From Gyrodactylus bullatarudis (Eukaryota > Platyhelminthes > Monogenea > Gyrodactylidea > Gyrodactylidae), in the NCBI GenBank assembly GCA_012064415.1, contig SSNU01000144.1, positions 857,084 through 921,083 on the forward strand: 64,000 bases of DNA, given 5' to 3'. The notes under the pieces are model-generated. The model was given only the letters and a program-made list of their open reading frames with translations, was not told the DNA's origin and ran no database searches. Shown here piece after piece: positions 1 through 9,821 of this stretch. Positions within the stretch are counted from its first letter, which is position 1. Each line of letters starts with the position of its first letter. A program made the translations under genes and the position numbers.

Positions 1-305
1 ATTGACCTTTAGGGTTGGGAATATTAGAGTTGATAATTTTGTAAGAAATTTGAGTAACTTACTTTAATTCTTTATAATACTCGAGTGTAGAGAGTTTTTT
101 TTCAGAAATAAAGGTATTTTCTCCAGTAAACTGTGAAAATTCATCTAAAAAGAGAAAAATAAATTGAAAGGAATCAATAAAATAATTTCTACTAATTTTT
201 TTTATAATTTAGTGTTTTTTGTCTCTTATTAGCCATAAATAAAAATTAATGATAAAAAATATTAAAATTCTAGTTCTTATATCGATAGATATTCATATAA
301 ATTCA
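1..305. other. 3' flank of the ANKLE2-like gene, no gene seen
   Basis: This A+T-rich stretch lies beyond the stop codon of the minus-strand ANKLE2-like gene. It probably holds that gene's 3' UTR. I see no coding exon or repeat in it. Confidence 0.5.
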
Positions 306-1745
306 CTAACATTCGGCAATGAGTTTCATAACAGCATTCTGAATACCCTGATTGAGGAGAAAAAGGTCACCTTTATCATTCAAATTGGCATATTTGTCAA
401 GAAATGGAAGATATTGGAACCAGTCCAACCTCATCTCTCCAGCTAATTTTGCTCCTTGTTTAAAGTAACCTTCATCAATGTCTGCTTTCCTCCACTTTAT
501 GAATTGATTGCTCATCTTGGGGTATAATTTTGGATTTTTCCACATTTTCTGAAATGCCAGAGCCTAAGAGAAAAATTTTAATTTGAAAGTAATTCTACGA
601 AAAAAACCTAATTCTTACCTCATTCAGGGACATAGGTCCAGCGTAGGCATCAAGCCTTGAACAATCTTCTTGTTGAGCAATTATTTCTTCATATTCATCA
701 GCAAACTTTGGCCTATTGCTCGGGATAGGAGGTTGCTCAGGATATCTTTCACGCATGAATTTTTTTTTTAAATAAAATAGCTCCCTAAGGGAGACTGTCT
801 TTACAACAGGCATTTCCAGAAGATGTCTTTTGCTGAGCAAAACAACATAATGTTCTTTAAAAACATTTAGAACCTCGTTGCTGCCAGGGATATTTTGTTG
901 ATTAAGTTTGAAGGCAACTTCGTAAGCGGTGTTTTTATTTTTATCACGCATTGATAAAACTGTTCTTGGATGACTTAAAATTATTCGACAGCAATGAGCG
1001 TAGCCTTTGTAGACAGCAAGGTGTAAAGGAGTACAAAAATTCTATACAATGTAAAAACAGATTATTTTCACGTATATTTCCCAAATCAATAAAAAACTCA
1101 CAGTATCTGGACTGTTCAAATAAAAATCGAGCAAGTGATCACGATTAAAATCTAACTCTTTTTTTATGCCTGCTCGAGTATAAAGCTCGTTAGAATCTAA
1201 TAAGTCTAAAATAAGTTCCACCATTTCATATTGACCTGAAGCAGCAGCGAGATGTAGGGCATTGTGTCTAAAGTGATGCTATCACAAAATGATATAATTT
1301 AAATTTTTACTTGATAAATTTGTGGTAAATCTCTTTCATTCATAAGATATGAGGTGTTTAAGAGAACTTTATCTCTTACACCAACTACATCATTATCTTT
1401 GAGAGCTTTTTTGAAGGCAACAAATTGGGAACTTGTTATTGGGCTTCGAATTATTTCGGTTAAATTAGCATCATTTTTGGTATTCGTGACTGAAGAAGAA
1501 CATTTAACTTCGTAAGATAATGTTATTTTTTCATCCAAATTTCTTGAAATATCACCATTGACTGAACCTTCTTGAGATGAGCGTATTGCAAGCAGATTGA
1601 AATCTTTAATTAAGTCTTCGACTGTTAAATTAATAATAATAGTAAAAATAACACTAATCACACTTGTTTTAGCATCTTCAACAGCGAGAGCTTCTTCTTT
1701 TTCGCAATCATTCATGATATCGACACCATTTTCAATATCAGACAT
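306..1745 (-). CDS. ANKLE2: ANKLE2-like ankyrin-repeat protein (nuclear envelope reassembly)
   Basis: Four exons (1745-1311, 1278-1102, 1041-619, 563-306) join in phase to give about 430 aa. The order of blocks matches ANKLE2: the pre-ankyrin segment (SSQFVAFKKALKDND), an ankyrin repeat starting HNALHLAAASGQYEMVELIL, the LDFYLNSPDT-CTPLHLAV block, then AYAGPMSLNEALAFQKMW and the C-terminal DWFQYLPFLDKYANL motif. ANKLE2 family members act at the inner nuclear membrane/ER and regulate BAF (BANF1) phosphorylation through VRK1 and PP2A at mitotic exit. I see no LEM domain or clear membrane segment at the N-terminus, so this is shorter than vertebrate ANKLE2 unless an upstream exon is missed. A 42-nt GT-AG segment inside exon 1 (about 1680-1639) could be an in-frame intron. 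An upstream TTG is not used; the ATG at 1745 is the first in frame. Confidence 0.85.
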
Positions 1746-2069
1746 AGATTTTAAAATTCGAGAACAAAAATAGCTAGCATTTAGGGAAAATTTAGGTGAA
1801 CTTTTCAAAAAATCTCGAATTATTTATTTATTAAAACACGGACCTCTTGAATTTGGATGTTTGAACTTATTTATTTATTGAGAGATTTCGTTTTTTTATT
1901 TTGTAAAAAGGGCGTATAGAGCAGGTTTTCGGCCAACAACTCAACTATCATTGCATATAATAATTTCTGCTCTCTAGTGTCACTTGATTGTTCACTTAAT
2001 TAAAAAATCAAGTCGTAATTATAAAATAGTCGAGAAAATTTTTGAAACTAAATTTATTGAATTAACTAT

Positions 2070-2327
2070 TTAATGACCATGATAAGCTTTTCTTTTAATT
2101 CTTTCATTTTCATGGTTTGCCCAATTAAGTAATGCGATACCCGATCCAATAGCTATAAATAAAAATTATATGTACTTACGGATTCCGACTATGAGAAATT
2201 TTTCACGGAATCGTCTCAGTAAATTAGGCAGACCTTTACTGATAAATCCAGAGAAAGCATTAAGTTCATGTGGAGAGAGTGAATACTGAATTATGCCTCT
2301 TCGATAATGTAAGTCTCCCCACTTCAT
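2070..2327 (-). CDS. UQCRQ: Cytochrome bc1 complex subunit 8 (UQCRQ/QP-C)
   Basis: Two exons (2327-2180 and 2152-2070) are separated by a 27-nt intron (2179-2153) and give 76 aa, close to the usual size of about 80. The protein starts MKWGDLHYRRGIIQYSLSPH, matching the family's conserved ISYSLSPFE block. It continues with FISKGLPNLLRRFREKF and ends NWANHENERIKRKAYHGH, matching the WGTEEFERSKRKNP tail. UQCRQ is a single-pass subunit of respiratory complex III in the inner mitochondrial membrane and helps bind cytochrome b during assembly. The hydrophobic stretch IPIGSGIALLNWA is the expected membrane helix. It lies 325 bp upstream of ANKLE2 on the same strand. Confidence 0.93.
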
Positions 2328-2967
2328 AATTACGGTTGTGATGAATACATTTAAAGAAAAATTAATCTTATTACATTAATTTTGTAAGTCTTTGAACGAA
2401 ATAACCATAGTATTTTTCCAATTCAATTATATCAGAATTTTCAATGAAAATTTTTCATTCATGTCTTCAATCATAATTATTCTTGCTGTCTTGATGAACC
2501 AGAATTTAGTTGAGATTAACTTGAGAAAGTGACTCGAAAAATAAACCATGAATTTCTATTCTAAAATTTATATTTTAAAAACAGATATATTACTAGCGAG
2601 AAACTATTCTTGAATTTATTTCACAGTTTCCATTGCAAATTATCAAGTAACGTAGGATGCTTTCACATAAATACACAGGCTTTGCTTACAATTAATTATC
2701 GACAGGGAATCTATTATAAAATTTGCACATTTCAATATTTTATGAATTAATTATAAATTTACAAACATCCAAAATCCACGTACAAAATAAATTTGAGTCA
2801 GTACTATCAAGATTGAGAAAGCAGAATCGGTATAATATACAGTGTTAACATCGTATATTACACACGCAACATATAGGGGATAAGGTTGATTGAATAACTT
2901 TAACATTGTTAATTATGATTAAATAGGAACGAAAATAACTGAAATAAAATAAAGAAATCATAAAACA
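2328..2967. other. Intergenic, no gene seen
   Basis: This stretch lies between the UQCRQ start and the cyclin stop (both minus). It should hold the UQCRQ promoter and the cyclin 3' UTR. I find no coding block or repeat. Confidence 0.45.
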
Positions 2968-4830
2968 TCATGATGAAGGGGAGGTATCTTTTCTATCTTG
3001 AGATTTCTTTCTTTGAGAAGTTATTAAATGACTACAGACATAGCACGAACAGGATTCAGGACATTGTAGGGATGCAAATTTAGGGACTAGATTTTCGTAG
3101 CTCAACTGTGGATACATGTTAGCGACACAGAGAAAAGATCTGAAAATAAAAATTATAAAACAGAATATGAGTCTATATAAAAGTGTAAAAACTTACTTGG
3201 AGCAGTATTTAGAAACAACGCTTTTTTTCAATTGGTTATCAACAGAACTTGAATTCGATTGAGTGTTTGAGGAACTCTGATTAGAGTTTTCATTAACTTG
3301 ATTCAGACTACTATCATTTGATTGACTTTCTTCAGAGGAAACTTTTGCAACTTCAGCGATGAGCAGCATTGCTACACGATGGTACAAGAGAGCCAAAGGT
3401 ATTACTTCCTGTTCTGTATAGCCGGTAATATACGAAAGTATTGGTGGCCATATGGGACGCTTCTGACTACAGTCTAAGCGAAATTGATCAATTTTTTCTT
3501 TCAATTGAGGATCAAGTATATCATTGGAACTTGTCTGGGGTGAACACATCGATTCATCTGTGGAGCTGAAAAAAATTAATAAAAGGAAGTAAAATTTAAT
3601 TTATGTCTTACAGAGAGAGGATGCTTTGAGAAGAGTTTATAGAATTTTCCCGTCCCAAACTCGTACTACAAACTGACAATGAACGTGTCAAAGTCTTATC
3701 ACAGCTTTTTCTAAGAGAACAGTAATATTCTTTAGCTTTGGGATTATTGACAATTTCGTATTTCAAACTGTTGACTTCAGGAGTTTTAAGCCATGCTCGG
3801 TATGACGGATTGTTCAAGACAATACGAGAAAGCCATAATACTGCTGCAGATCTTTTGCTACACCTGGAAATAGAGAGAGGAAAACTGTGCATTCCACACT
3901 CAAGAAGAAATCTTGTCATAAATTGCACATGCTGATCATTCACGTCAAGAACTCTAGCAAACCTGCGAAGAAAGATGTACGCATTTGGCATGTGAACAGA
4001 AAAATTGATAGTCTTTAAAAGCTTCTTTTCAGCTTCTAAAAAATCATTTTTTCCATAGCAATAATTGGTAATATATTGTAGTTCTTCCAGCTTGGGCATC
4101 TGATGCTCCTCATGTTTACAAGCGACCATAATAGCAGCACATGTTATAAGTTGAATTTCACGACCAGCTATGTTATTAGAGTTTTCAAGATAAGCTAGAA
4201 AAAGGCTCCAGATCAAATGAAGTGTTTCATGATTGAGCATAAAGTTTTCTTGAACTTCAATAATCCAGTCTGCTAGAATTGCAAGCATATCAGCGTCTAA
4301 TTTTGGATGTTTATTAGATCTAAGAAAATCTGTTATTACAAATTCTGAACGAGTTTCTCTTAGTTTCTCGAATGCTATAATCTGATGTATATATTCTGCT
4401 ACTTCATAAGAAGAGCTAGCTGACGATTTTCGAGAAGGATTATCCAATTTAGAACAATGATAGAGAAATTCTTCAACAGTAATGTCATCCCCAAGAAATT
4501 CTCTCAGGAGATCTTTAGCAATCTTGAGCAAATATTAAATAATAAAATTACTTCAGGTGGCTTGGAATTTGAATTCAAAGGAAATGATGGCTGAAAAATA
4601 TCAGATATTTTAGGCTGATTAAAGGAATTCTTATCATATCTGGCTCTTTTAGGACTGAATGGAAGTGCATTTTTATCTTGCTTTAGGTCTGCAAAGGTTG
4701 ATCCTAAAATGTTAGCACAATGTTTACTTTTATGACGGTTTAACTAAAAATAATTAAGAAATCTTACATGCGATTCATTGGTGATATCTCCAAAAGCTGG
4801 TCTCACGTTAAAATAATTAGTTATATTCAT
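2968..4830 (-). CDS. A-type (A/B family) mitotic cyclin with an inserted C-terminal cyclin fold
   Basis: Five exons (4830-4768, 4743-4552, 4522-3612, 3565-3197, 3139-2968) join in phase to 568 aa. Near the N-terminus, residues 10-18 (RPAFGDITN) look like a destruction box with Phe in place of the usual Leu. The first cyclin box is at about 162-262 (LADWIIEVQENFMLNHETLHL, then ITCAAIMVACKHEE). The NETLHL-like block, the AEYIH motif before the box and the C-terminal KYCSKSFLCVANMYP resemble cyclin A. The second fold begins KRSAAVLWLSRIVL but is interrupted by about 90 residues rich in Ser and charged residues before IWPPILSYITGYTEQEV. A further Ser/Asn-rich stretch of about 35 residues comes before the last helix. 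It should bind and activate a CDK in S/M phase. A-type over B3-type is my preference, not proven. The 24-nt and 29-nt introns are both needed to keep the frame. Confidence 0.85.
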
Positions 4831-5428
4831 ATTCCAATGATAGCATTTTACTCAAGCATGATTAACGTTAATTAGATTACAAAATTAAATTTTTAACATT
4901 AAATATTGCGCTCTGTAGAAACTTGTGATCTAAAACAAAATTCAATTTGAATTTCATGTTAATAAAGTTTTTAAATAATCATTAAAATTTTCTAATTCGA
5001 AAACCACTATAAATTATGTAGATTGTGTGAAAGAACCGAATGTCTTCTAGAGAAAACTATCATGTTCAACTCAAAGTTTTCTTGAAACAGGATGATGTAT
5101 TATACTGATATTCTCTCCGATTTCTCGTATTTTGGAAGGATGATAATTCGTAAAATATCATCTAAATTGTTTAATGAATCATTATGAATCAAAAGCTGAC
5201 TTCGACCTTGTTTCATTATTAACTTGTATGATCTCTATGTAGATTCTCTCATGAATGGTTCGAGTTGAACCTAGCACATTTATTTTTAATCAATCTTTAA
5301 TGATCCTTGCAGCTCCAGAAACTCTTACACTAATCATTGAATATGTGTGAAATTTTATTCAATGAATACAACTACAAATTTTTCTCCGTCAAACTGATTA
5401 TAAATTCATTTTCCTTAATAGATATCCT
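4831..5428. other. Divergent intergenic region
   Basis: About 600 bp lie between the cyclin start (minus) and the coiled-coil gene start (plus), so it probably contains both promoters. No coding block or repeat is visible. An acceptor-like cttaatag occurs just before the ATG of the plus-strand gene. Confidence 0.4.
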
Positions 5429-6469
5429 ATGAATGACCTTGAACTCTCTTCGAACTCTGAGACAGATCTTATCTTAACAGAAAGCACAAAATTGGCTAGA
5501 GAGAATTTAATATATGAATATGAGGATTTATACACGAAAATAAGTGGATTAAATCAATTAAATTTGAATCTAGAAGGAAGAATTAATCAATATTTCAAGA
5601 AAAAGATGGTTGACATCAACGAGCCTAACAACAAGGGTTATTTTGATCAAGAGGAAGAAGATCCCATCCAAAGATTAAATAACCTCTTTGCCTTATATAA
5701 ACAGGTAAAAGAAAACAACCAGAAGAAGATTCAAAATCAAACTGAAATTTTTCTTGTCATCAAAAAACAGACCGAAGACCTCAAGCTTAAAGTTGAAAAC
5801 ATGAATAAACTATTTAATAAACGAGTTTTTGAAAAAATTGATAATGTGAAATATACTAACATCCCCAAAGCAAGTCTTTTGAAAAATTTGGAGAGCATTT
5901 TCGCCACTGATCGTCACAATAATCTAATGATGAGTGATATAAGAGTGAAAAATCTCAGATTGATCAAGAAAATTAACCATTTAAAGCATAGTGACTCCTC
6001 CTCGACAAAAATTAACAAAATGGAATTAGAGAGAATAAAAATACAAAATCATGCATATAATTCAAGAATCGAGAAAAGGTCAGATGATACAAATCGATTG
6101 CTTAAAAAGCTTGAGTCCAACTCTAATGTGATTGCACACATAAATGAAGCAACATTTCAATATGAAAATAAACTGGATGTAATTGATAAAAAAAGTATTG
6201 TTTTGGATAGGCAGATAACTTCACTAAAAGAGAATGCTCTTATGAGCCGAAAAGAGAAAGATAAACTCAGGAAAAATTATCAGGGTTCGAAAATAAAATG
6301 GGAATTTAGCCAAAGACCAGAGTTTATTAATTTCTACAAAGACATGATCGAGAAAAATAAGCACCTCAATGAGGAAAGAACAAAAAAAATAAACATTATA
6401 AAGGCACTTGATAACAAGGCATATAAGCTTCAAAATGACCTAATCAAACAATGCGAAATGAATGAATAG
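5429..6469 (+). CDS. Coiled-coil protein resembling CCDC113/CCDC96 (cilia and flagella associated)
   Basis: A single uninterrupted exon encodes 346 aa, almost entirely charged coiled coil with no transmembrane segment. The block at about residues 170-290 (RLIKKINHL, then ELERIKIQNHAYNSRIEKRS, then LLKKLESNSNVIAHINEA) follows the pattern of the CCDC113/CCDC96 domain, where a D/E-x-L-K-I-E-N-x-x-Y-x-E-K-I-E-x-R-N segment is diagnostic. In ciliates and animals these two proteins form a complex linking the radial spoke base and nexin-dynein regulatory complex on axonemes. The presence of CFAP61 nearby, another spoke-base protein, fits. Which paralogue it is cannot be settled by eye. It converges on NAA10, with 85 bp between stops. 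No intron was detected, which is unusual here. Confidence 0.6.
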   Translation: MNDLELSSNSETDLILTESTKLARENLIYEYEDLYTKISGLNQLNLNLEGRINQYFKKKMVDINEPNNKGYFDQEEEDPIQRLNNLFALYKQVKENNQKKIQNQTEIFLVIKKQTEDLKLKVENMNKLFNKRVFEKIDNVKYTNIPKASLLKNLESIFATDRHNNLMMSDIRVKNLRLIKKINHLKHSDSSSTKINKMELERIKIQNHAYNSRIEKRSDDTNRLLKKLESNSNVIAHINEATFQYENKLDVIDKKSIVLDRQITSLKENALMSRKEKDKLRKNYQGSKIKWEFSQRPEFINFYKDMIEKNKHLNEERTKKINIIKALDNKAYKLQNDLIKQCEMNE

Positions 6470-6553
6470 CAATTTATTAGGATATAATAGAAAATATCAT
6501 TTACAAAAAGCTTCAATAGCTGATATTCTTAATTTTCCATCAGATAAAATAAA

Positions 6554-7033
6554 CTATGAAATACTGTCGTTTTCTCCCTTGAGTTCTTTGCTCATACAAA
6601 ATGCATCTTCACCATCAGCATAATACATCACTTCAATGTCAGTTTTAGAGAAACCCAGGACTTTAGAATATAAAGTGAGTGCAGCTCGGTTAGTTCTTCT
6701 TACATGAAGACAGACTTTTTTTGCATGAAAATTTTCCACCATAGCGCGAGAGGCTGCAGTCATTAAAGCTTGAGCAACTCCCAATCGACGATGTGAAAGA
6801 CGGACAGCAAGCGATGTCACATGACCTGTGGGAATGTTTTCTGATTCTTCATCCATTTTAGCAAGAACGTATCCAACTATCTCCTTATTCATATCTTCGG
6901 CAACAAAAGATAACTGGGGCCACGAGAGTCCATGGTAAAAGTAATATTTCATATGATAGTTCTCAGGAAGGCAATCCAGATTACAATCTCTCAAGTTTAA
7001 CAAATCAGATGGCTTTGCATTCCTAATATTCAT
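6554..7033 (-). CDS. NAA10: N-alpha-acetyltransferase 10, catalytic subunit of NatA
   Basis: A single exon encodes 159 aa. It begins [20 protein letters not shown] and continues [20 protein letters not shown], nearly identical to animal NAA10. The acetyl-CoA binding motif of GNAT enzymes is R82-R83-L84-G85-V86-A87 and is preceded by [11 protein letters not shown]. Further conserved blocks are [18 protein letters not shown] and YYADGEDAF. With NAA15 on the ribosome it acetylates N-terminal Ala, Ser, Thr, Gly and similar residues after Met removal. Vertebrate NAA10 has a long acidic tail of about 75 residues; here the protein stops soon after the catalytic fold. It is head to head with GALK2 (93 bp between start codons). 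Confidence 0.96.
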   Translation of the reverse strand: MNIRNAKPSDLLNLRDCNLDCLPENYHMKYYFYHGLSWPQLSFVAEDMNKEIVGYVLAKMDEESENIPTGHVTSLAVRLSHRRLGVAQALMTAASRAMVENFHAKKVCLHVRRTNRAALTLYSKVLGFSKTDIEVMYYADGEDAFCMSKELKGENDSIS

Positions 7034-7126
7034 TATTTTGAAAATTCAATTCATAAAAAGTCTAACAACATTCAATGACTTGTTTTACATATGTAAGCAG
7101 TGTCAATATGAACAACAAATTTTAAT
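7034..7126. promoter_or_regulatory. Putative shared promoter of NAA10 and GALK2
   Basis: Only 93 bp separate two divergent start codons, so both promoters must lie here or overlap the genes. No specific element is recognised; this is inferred from spacing only. Confidence 0.4.
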
Positions 7127-8715
7127 ATGAAGCTGTCCTGTGAGAATTTCGTAGTAGAAAAATCTGGACACGATCATCCTGATATTCAACTATTTTGTCA
7201 AAAAATTAAGCGAAAAACAGACTATGTGGTAAGATGTCCTGGTAGAGTAAACTTAATCGGAGAACATGTTGATTACAGTGGATTTTCCGTTTTGCCAGCT
7301 TCACTAGATCAAGCCACTCTAATAAGCGCTACCAAAAATTCATCTGAGATGATATCGTTAACCAATTTAGATGAGAAATACGAGTAAATACTTTAACTAG
7401 AATTTAGACCTTTTGAATTTTCGTTGAATACATTGAAGGAAACATCTGTTAATGAGAGATTTGAGAGAATTACTTGGTTCAACTATGTCATGGCTGGAAT
7501 GAAGGCAACTTTTGATTATGGGAAATCGAACAACGTAACATAACATAATTTCTAATTTCCTAGATCCACTTCAATCCGAAAGGTTTTGAAGCGACAGTGG
7601 GATCAATTTCTGATGATTTAAAAATTCCAGTATCAGCTGGTCTTTCATCAAGCAGTGCCCTAGTTGTAGCATCTGCAATTGTATCAATGAAAATTTGGGA
7701 TTTAAATATACCAAAAGCTTTATTAGCAAAGACTTGCGCTAAATACGAGAGATTGGTAGGTATGGAGGGTGGCGGAATGGATCAAGCCATAGCAGTTTTT
7801 GGAGAAAAGGGCAAAGCTCTTCTAGTTGATTTCTCTCATCCCATCATAATCACTAATCAAGTTTTACTACCTGATTGTGTGTCTTTGGTGATTGCTCACT
7901 GTGGTATTGAAAAAGAAAAGGCAAACACAAATGAATACAACATGAGGGTAGCTGAATGTAGATTAGCTTGTGCTGTGAGTAAAAAAAGTTTGTGAAACTT
8001 TTGAGGCAATAAATCGATCATAATCCCAATTTTAGCTCATATATTATTGTAATGACCTCGAAATGAAAACAACTTGTCCTAAACTTGCAGATTTACAAAT
8101 TGAATTGCATTACCTGAATCCAAGTCAATTTCTACAGGAGGAATTGAAAAAATTAAAAAAAATTCTCCCCGACTTTGAAGATGGAAAATCTTTGAATTAT
8201 TTCAAGAAATTAATCAAAAAAAATAATTTAGAAGCGTTAATACCATCAAATCTCAAGGATGTCTTAGATGAGATTCAATTTAAGCCGGTTCAAAGGTTCA
8301 TTCATGTGCTGGAAGAAGCAAGTCGTGTTGTAACATTTAGCAACATTTGTAAAATTATCAAAAAGAATGGATCGATTGAACAAGCTAAAATACTTGGTGA
8401 TTTGATGAATCAAAGTCACGAATCGTGTTCAAAAGTTTATGAATGTTCATTACCAGAGCTGGATGAACTAACTGAAATATGCAGGTATGAATTTTTTATT
8501 AATTTTATATTAAATTTAGAAAGAACGGAGCCCTAGGCAGTCGTTTGACCGGAGCAGGATGGGGTGGGTGTACTGTTTCAATGATAAAAGAAAATGATTC
8601 CGATAATTTTATAAGAAATGTCACCAGGGATTATTATTCGAAGAAGGGAATTCAGACCCCAAAAATATTTTTGACAAAACCCAACGATGGAGCTGTTATT
8701 TACAAGTTTTGTTGA
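7127..8715 (+). CDS. GALK2: GHMP kinase, N-acetylgalactosamine kinase/galactokinase 2
   Basis: Five exons (7127-7383, 7408-7534, 7564-7974, 8036-8484, 8520-8715) give 479 aa, the normal size for GALK2. Motif 1 is [16 protein letters not shown] (about residues 38-52). The ATP loop is [16 protein letters not shown], where the usual [10 protein letters not shown] has Ala in place of the second Ser. The EGGGMDQ motif follows the loop, then [20 protein letters not shown], and motif 3 is [15 protein letters not shown]. The MNQSH and YECSCPELD blocks favour GALK2 (N-acetylgalactosamine kinase) over GALK1, although galactose use cannot be excluded. It acts in the cytosol in sugar salvage. Introns are 24, 29, 61 and 35 nt; the first must be 24 nt because a 17-nt alternative gives an in-frame stop. 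It ends 70 bp from the convergent BRMS1-family gene. Confidence 0.93.
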
Positions 8716-8785
8716 AAAATTCATCATATCTCATTAGCATGGAATAAAATGATAGCACATAAAACGAAGTATAATTGAATTGACT

Positions 8786-9590
8786 TTATCCTTGATCAAG
8801 TCCATTTGATCTTATCCTCTTAGGGCATAATAATACATCTGGTGAATTCGATATAATATCTTTAGTCATTTCAAGCTCGTGATCCTAAAAAACATTAGGA
8901 GCAGTTATAAAAAATAGATTTTAAATTAATACTTACTCGGATAGACTTCATAATGATTGAAATATCTTGATCAATATCCTTTTGGTCCAAATTGTAAACC
9001 ATGTATGCATGTTCAGGACTGATTAGCATGGGCCTCTTTCGAGTCTCCAAGTCAATTCCAGGGAGTGGAAGGCCCTCGTCTTCGTTATCATTGAGATATT
9101 TCCTTATAAATTGAGAAGTTAAATCATCGGAATCGGTATTTTCTGGAGAAAGATATTTCTTAGTCAGAATTAAATTAGAAAGTTTAGTATTTATGCTTTC
9201 TTTGAGATCAAATTCGAACGATTGGAGAAATTCTTTTGCATCACAGATAACAGTTTGATTTTGAATATCGAATTCATTGTTGGCTACTTCAAGAGAAAAA
9301 TCCCTTCGCGATTTGATTATTTTACACTTAAGTTTACATGCCTCATCAATGATACTTGATATTTTTAGAAATTCGGAAGATTTCCCAGATTTTGCTTGTG
9401 ATATTTTTGTTTCTATGTGATTAACTCTTTCTGTAAAGAGAATATCTTTGGCAAGTCTGAATTCATTTTCAAGATCATTAATCTCATTGGCAAGAGATTT
9501 TCTTATTATTTCTGTCTCAAGATCAGTTAAATTACATGCTAATGTCTCATTATTCTCTTTACTCTTGTGATTTTTTTCATTTTCTGTCAT
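8786..9590 (-). CDS. BRMS1: BRMS1/SDS3-family subunit of the SIN3-HDAC corepressor
   Basis: Two exons (9590-8937 and 8884-8786; intron 52 nt) give 250 aa, the usual length for BRMS1. The central region is coiled coil (LENEFRLAKDILFTERVNHI, matching the family's LKDQLFRERVDQLEAQL, then KISQAKSGKSSEFL). The C-terminal part has RKRPMLISPEHAYMVYNLDQ and DQDISIIMKSIRDHEL, matching the family's [22 protein letters not shown]. These proteins sit in SIN3-HDAC1/2 complexes in the nucleus and repress transcription. Whether it is closer to BRMS1, BRMS1L or SUDS3 cannot be told by eye. It is divergent from CFAP61, with 231 bp between starts. Confidence 0.8.
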
Positions 9591-9821
9591 AACTCTAATA
9601 ATGTAATTAACAAAACAAAAAAAGAATTGTAGATTTTAAATCTTAGCAAATTGGCAACAAATAATTGGCAGATTTTTAAATATCCAAACAAATTGTTTCA
9701 AACAAATTGTTAGTATCATATTGTCAATAAATTTGTGTTTATCACAGACTTTTACAGATCCTTTACTGAACGGTTTACATCAATACCATCCAATTCTTTC
9801 AATCATTATTATTAATAAATT

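Noticed and set aside
7384..7400. A 17-nt intron in GALK2 (gtaaatactttaactag)
   Set aside because: After this acceptor the frame meets a TAG at once. The next acceptor, giving 24 nt, restores the conserved reading.
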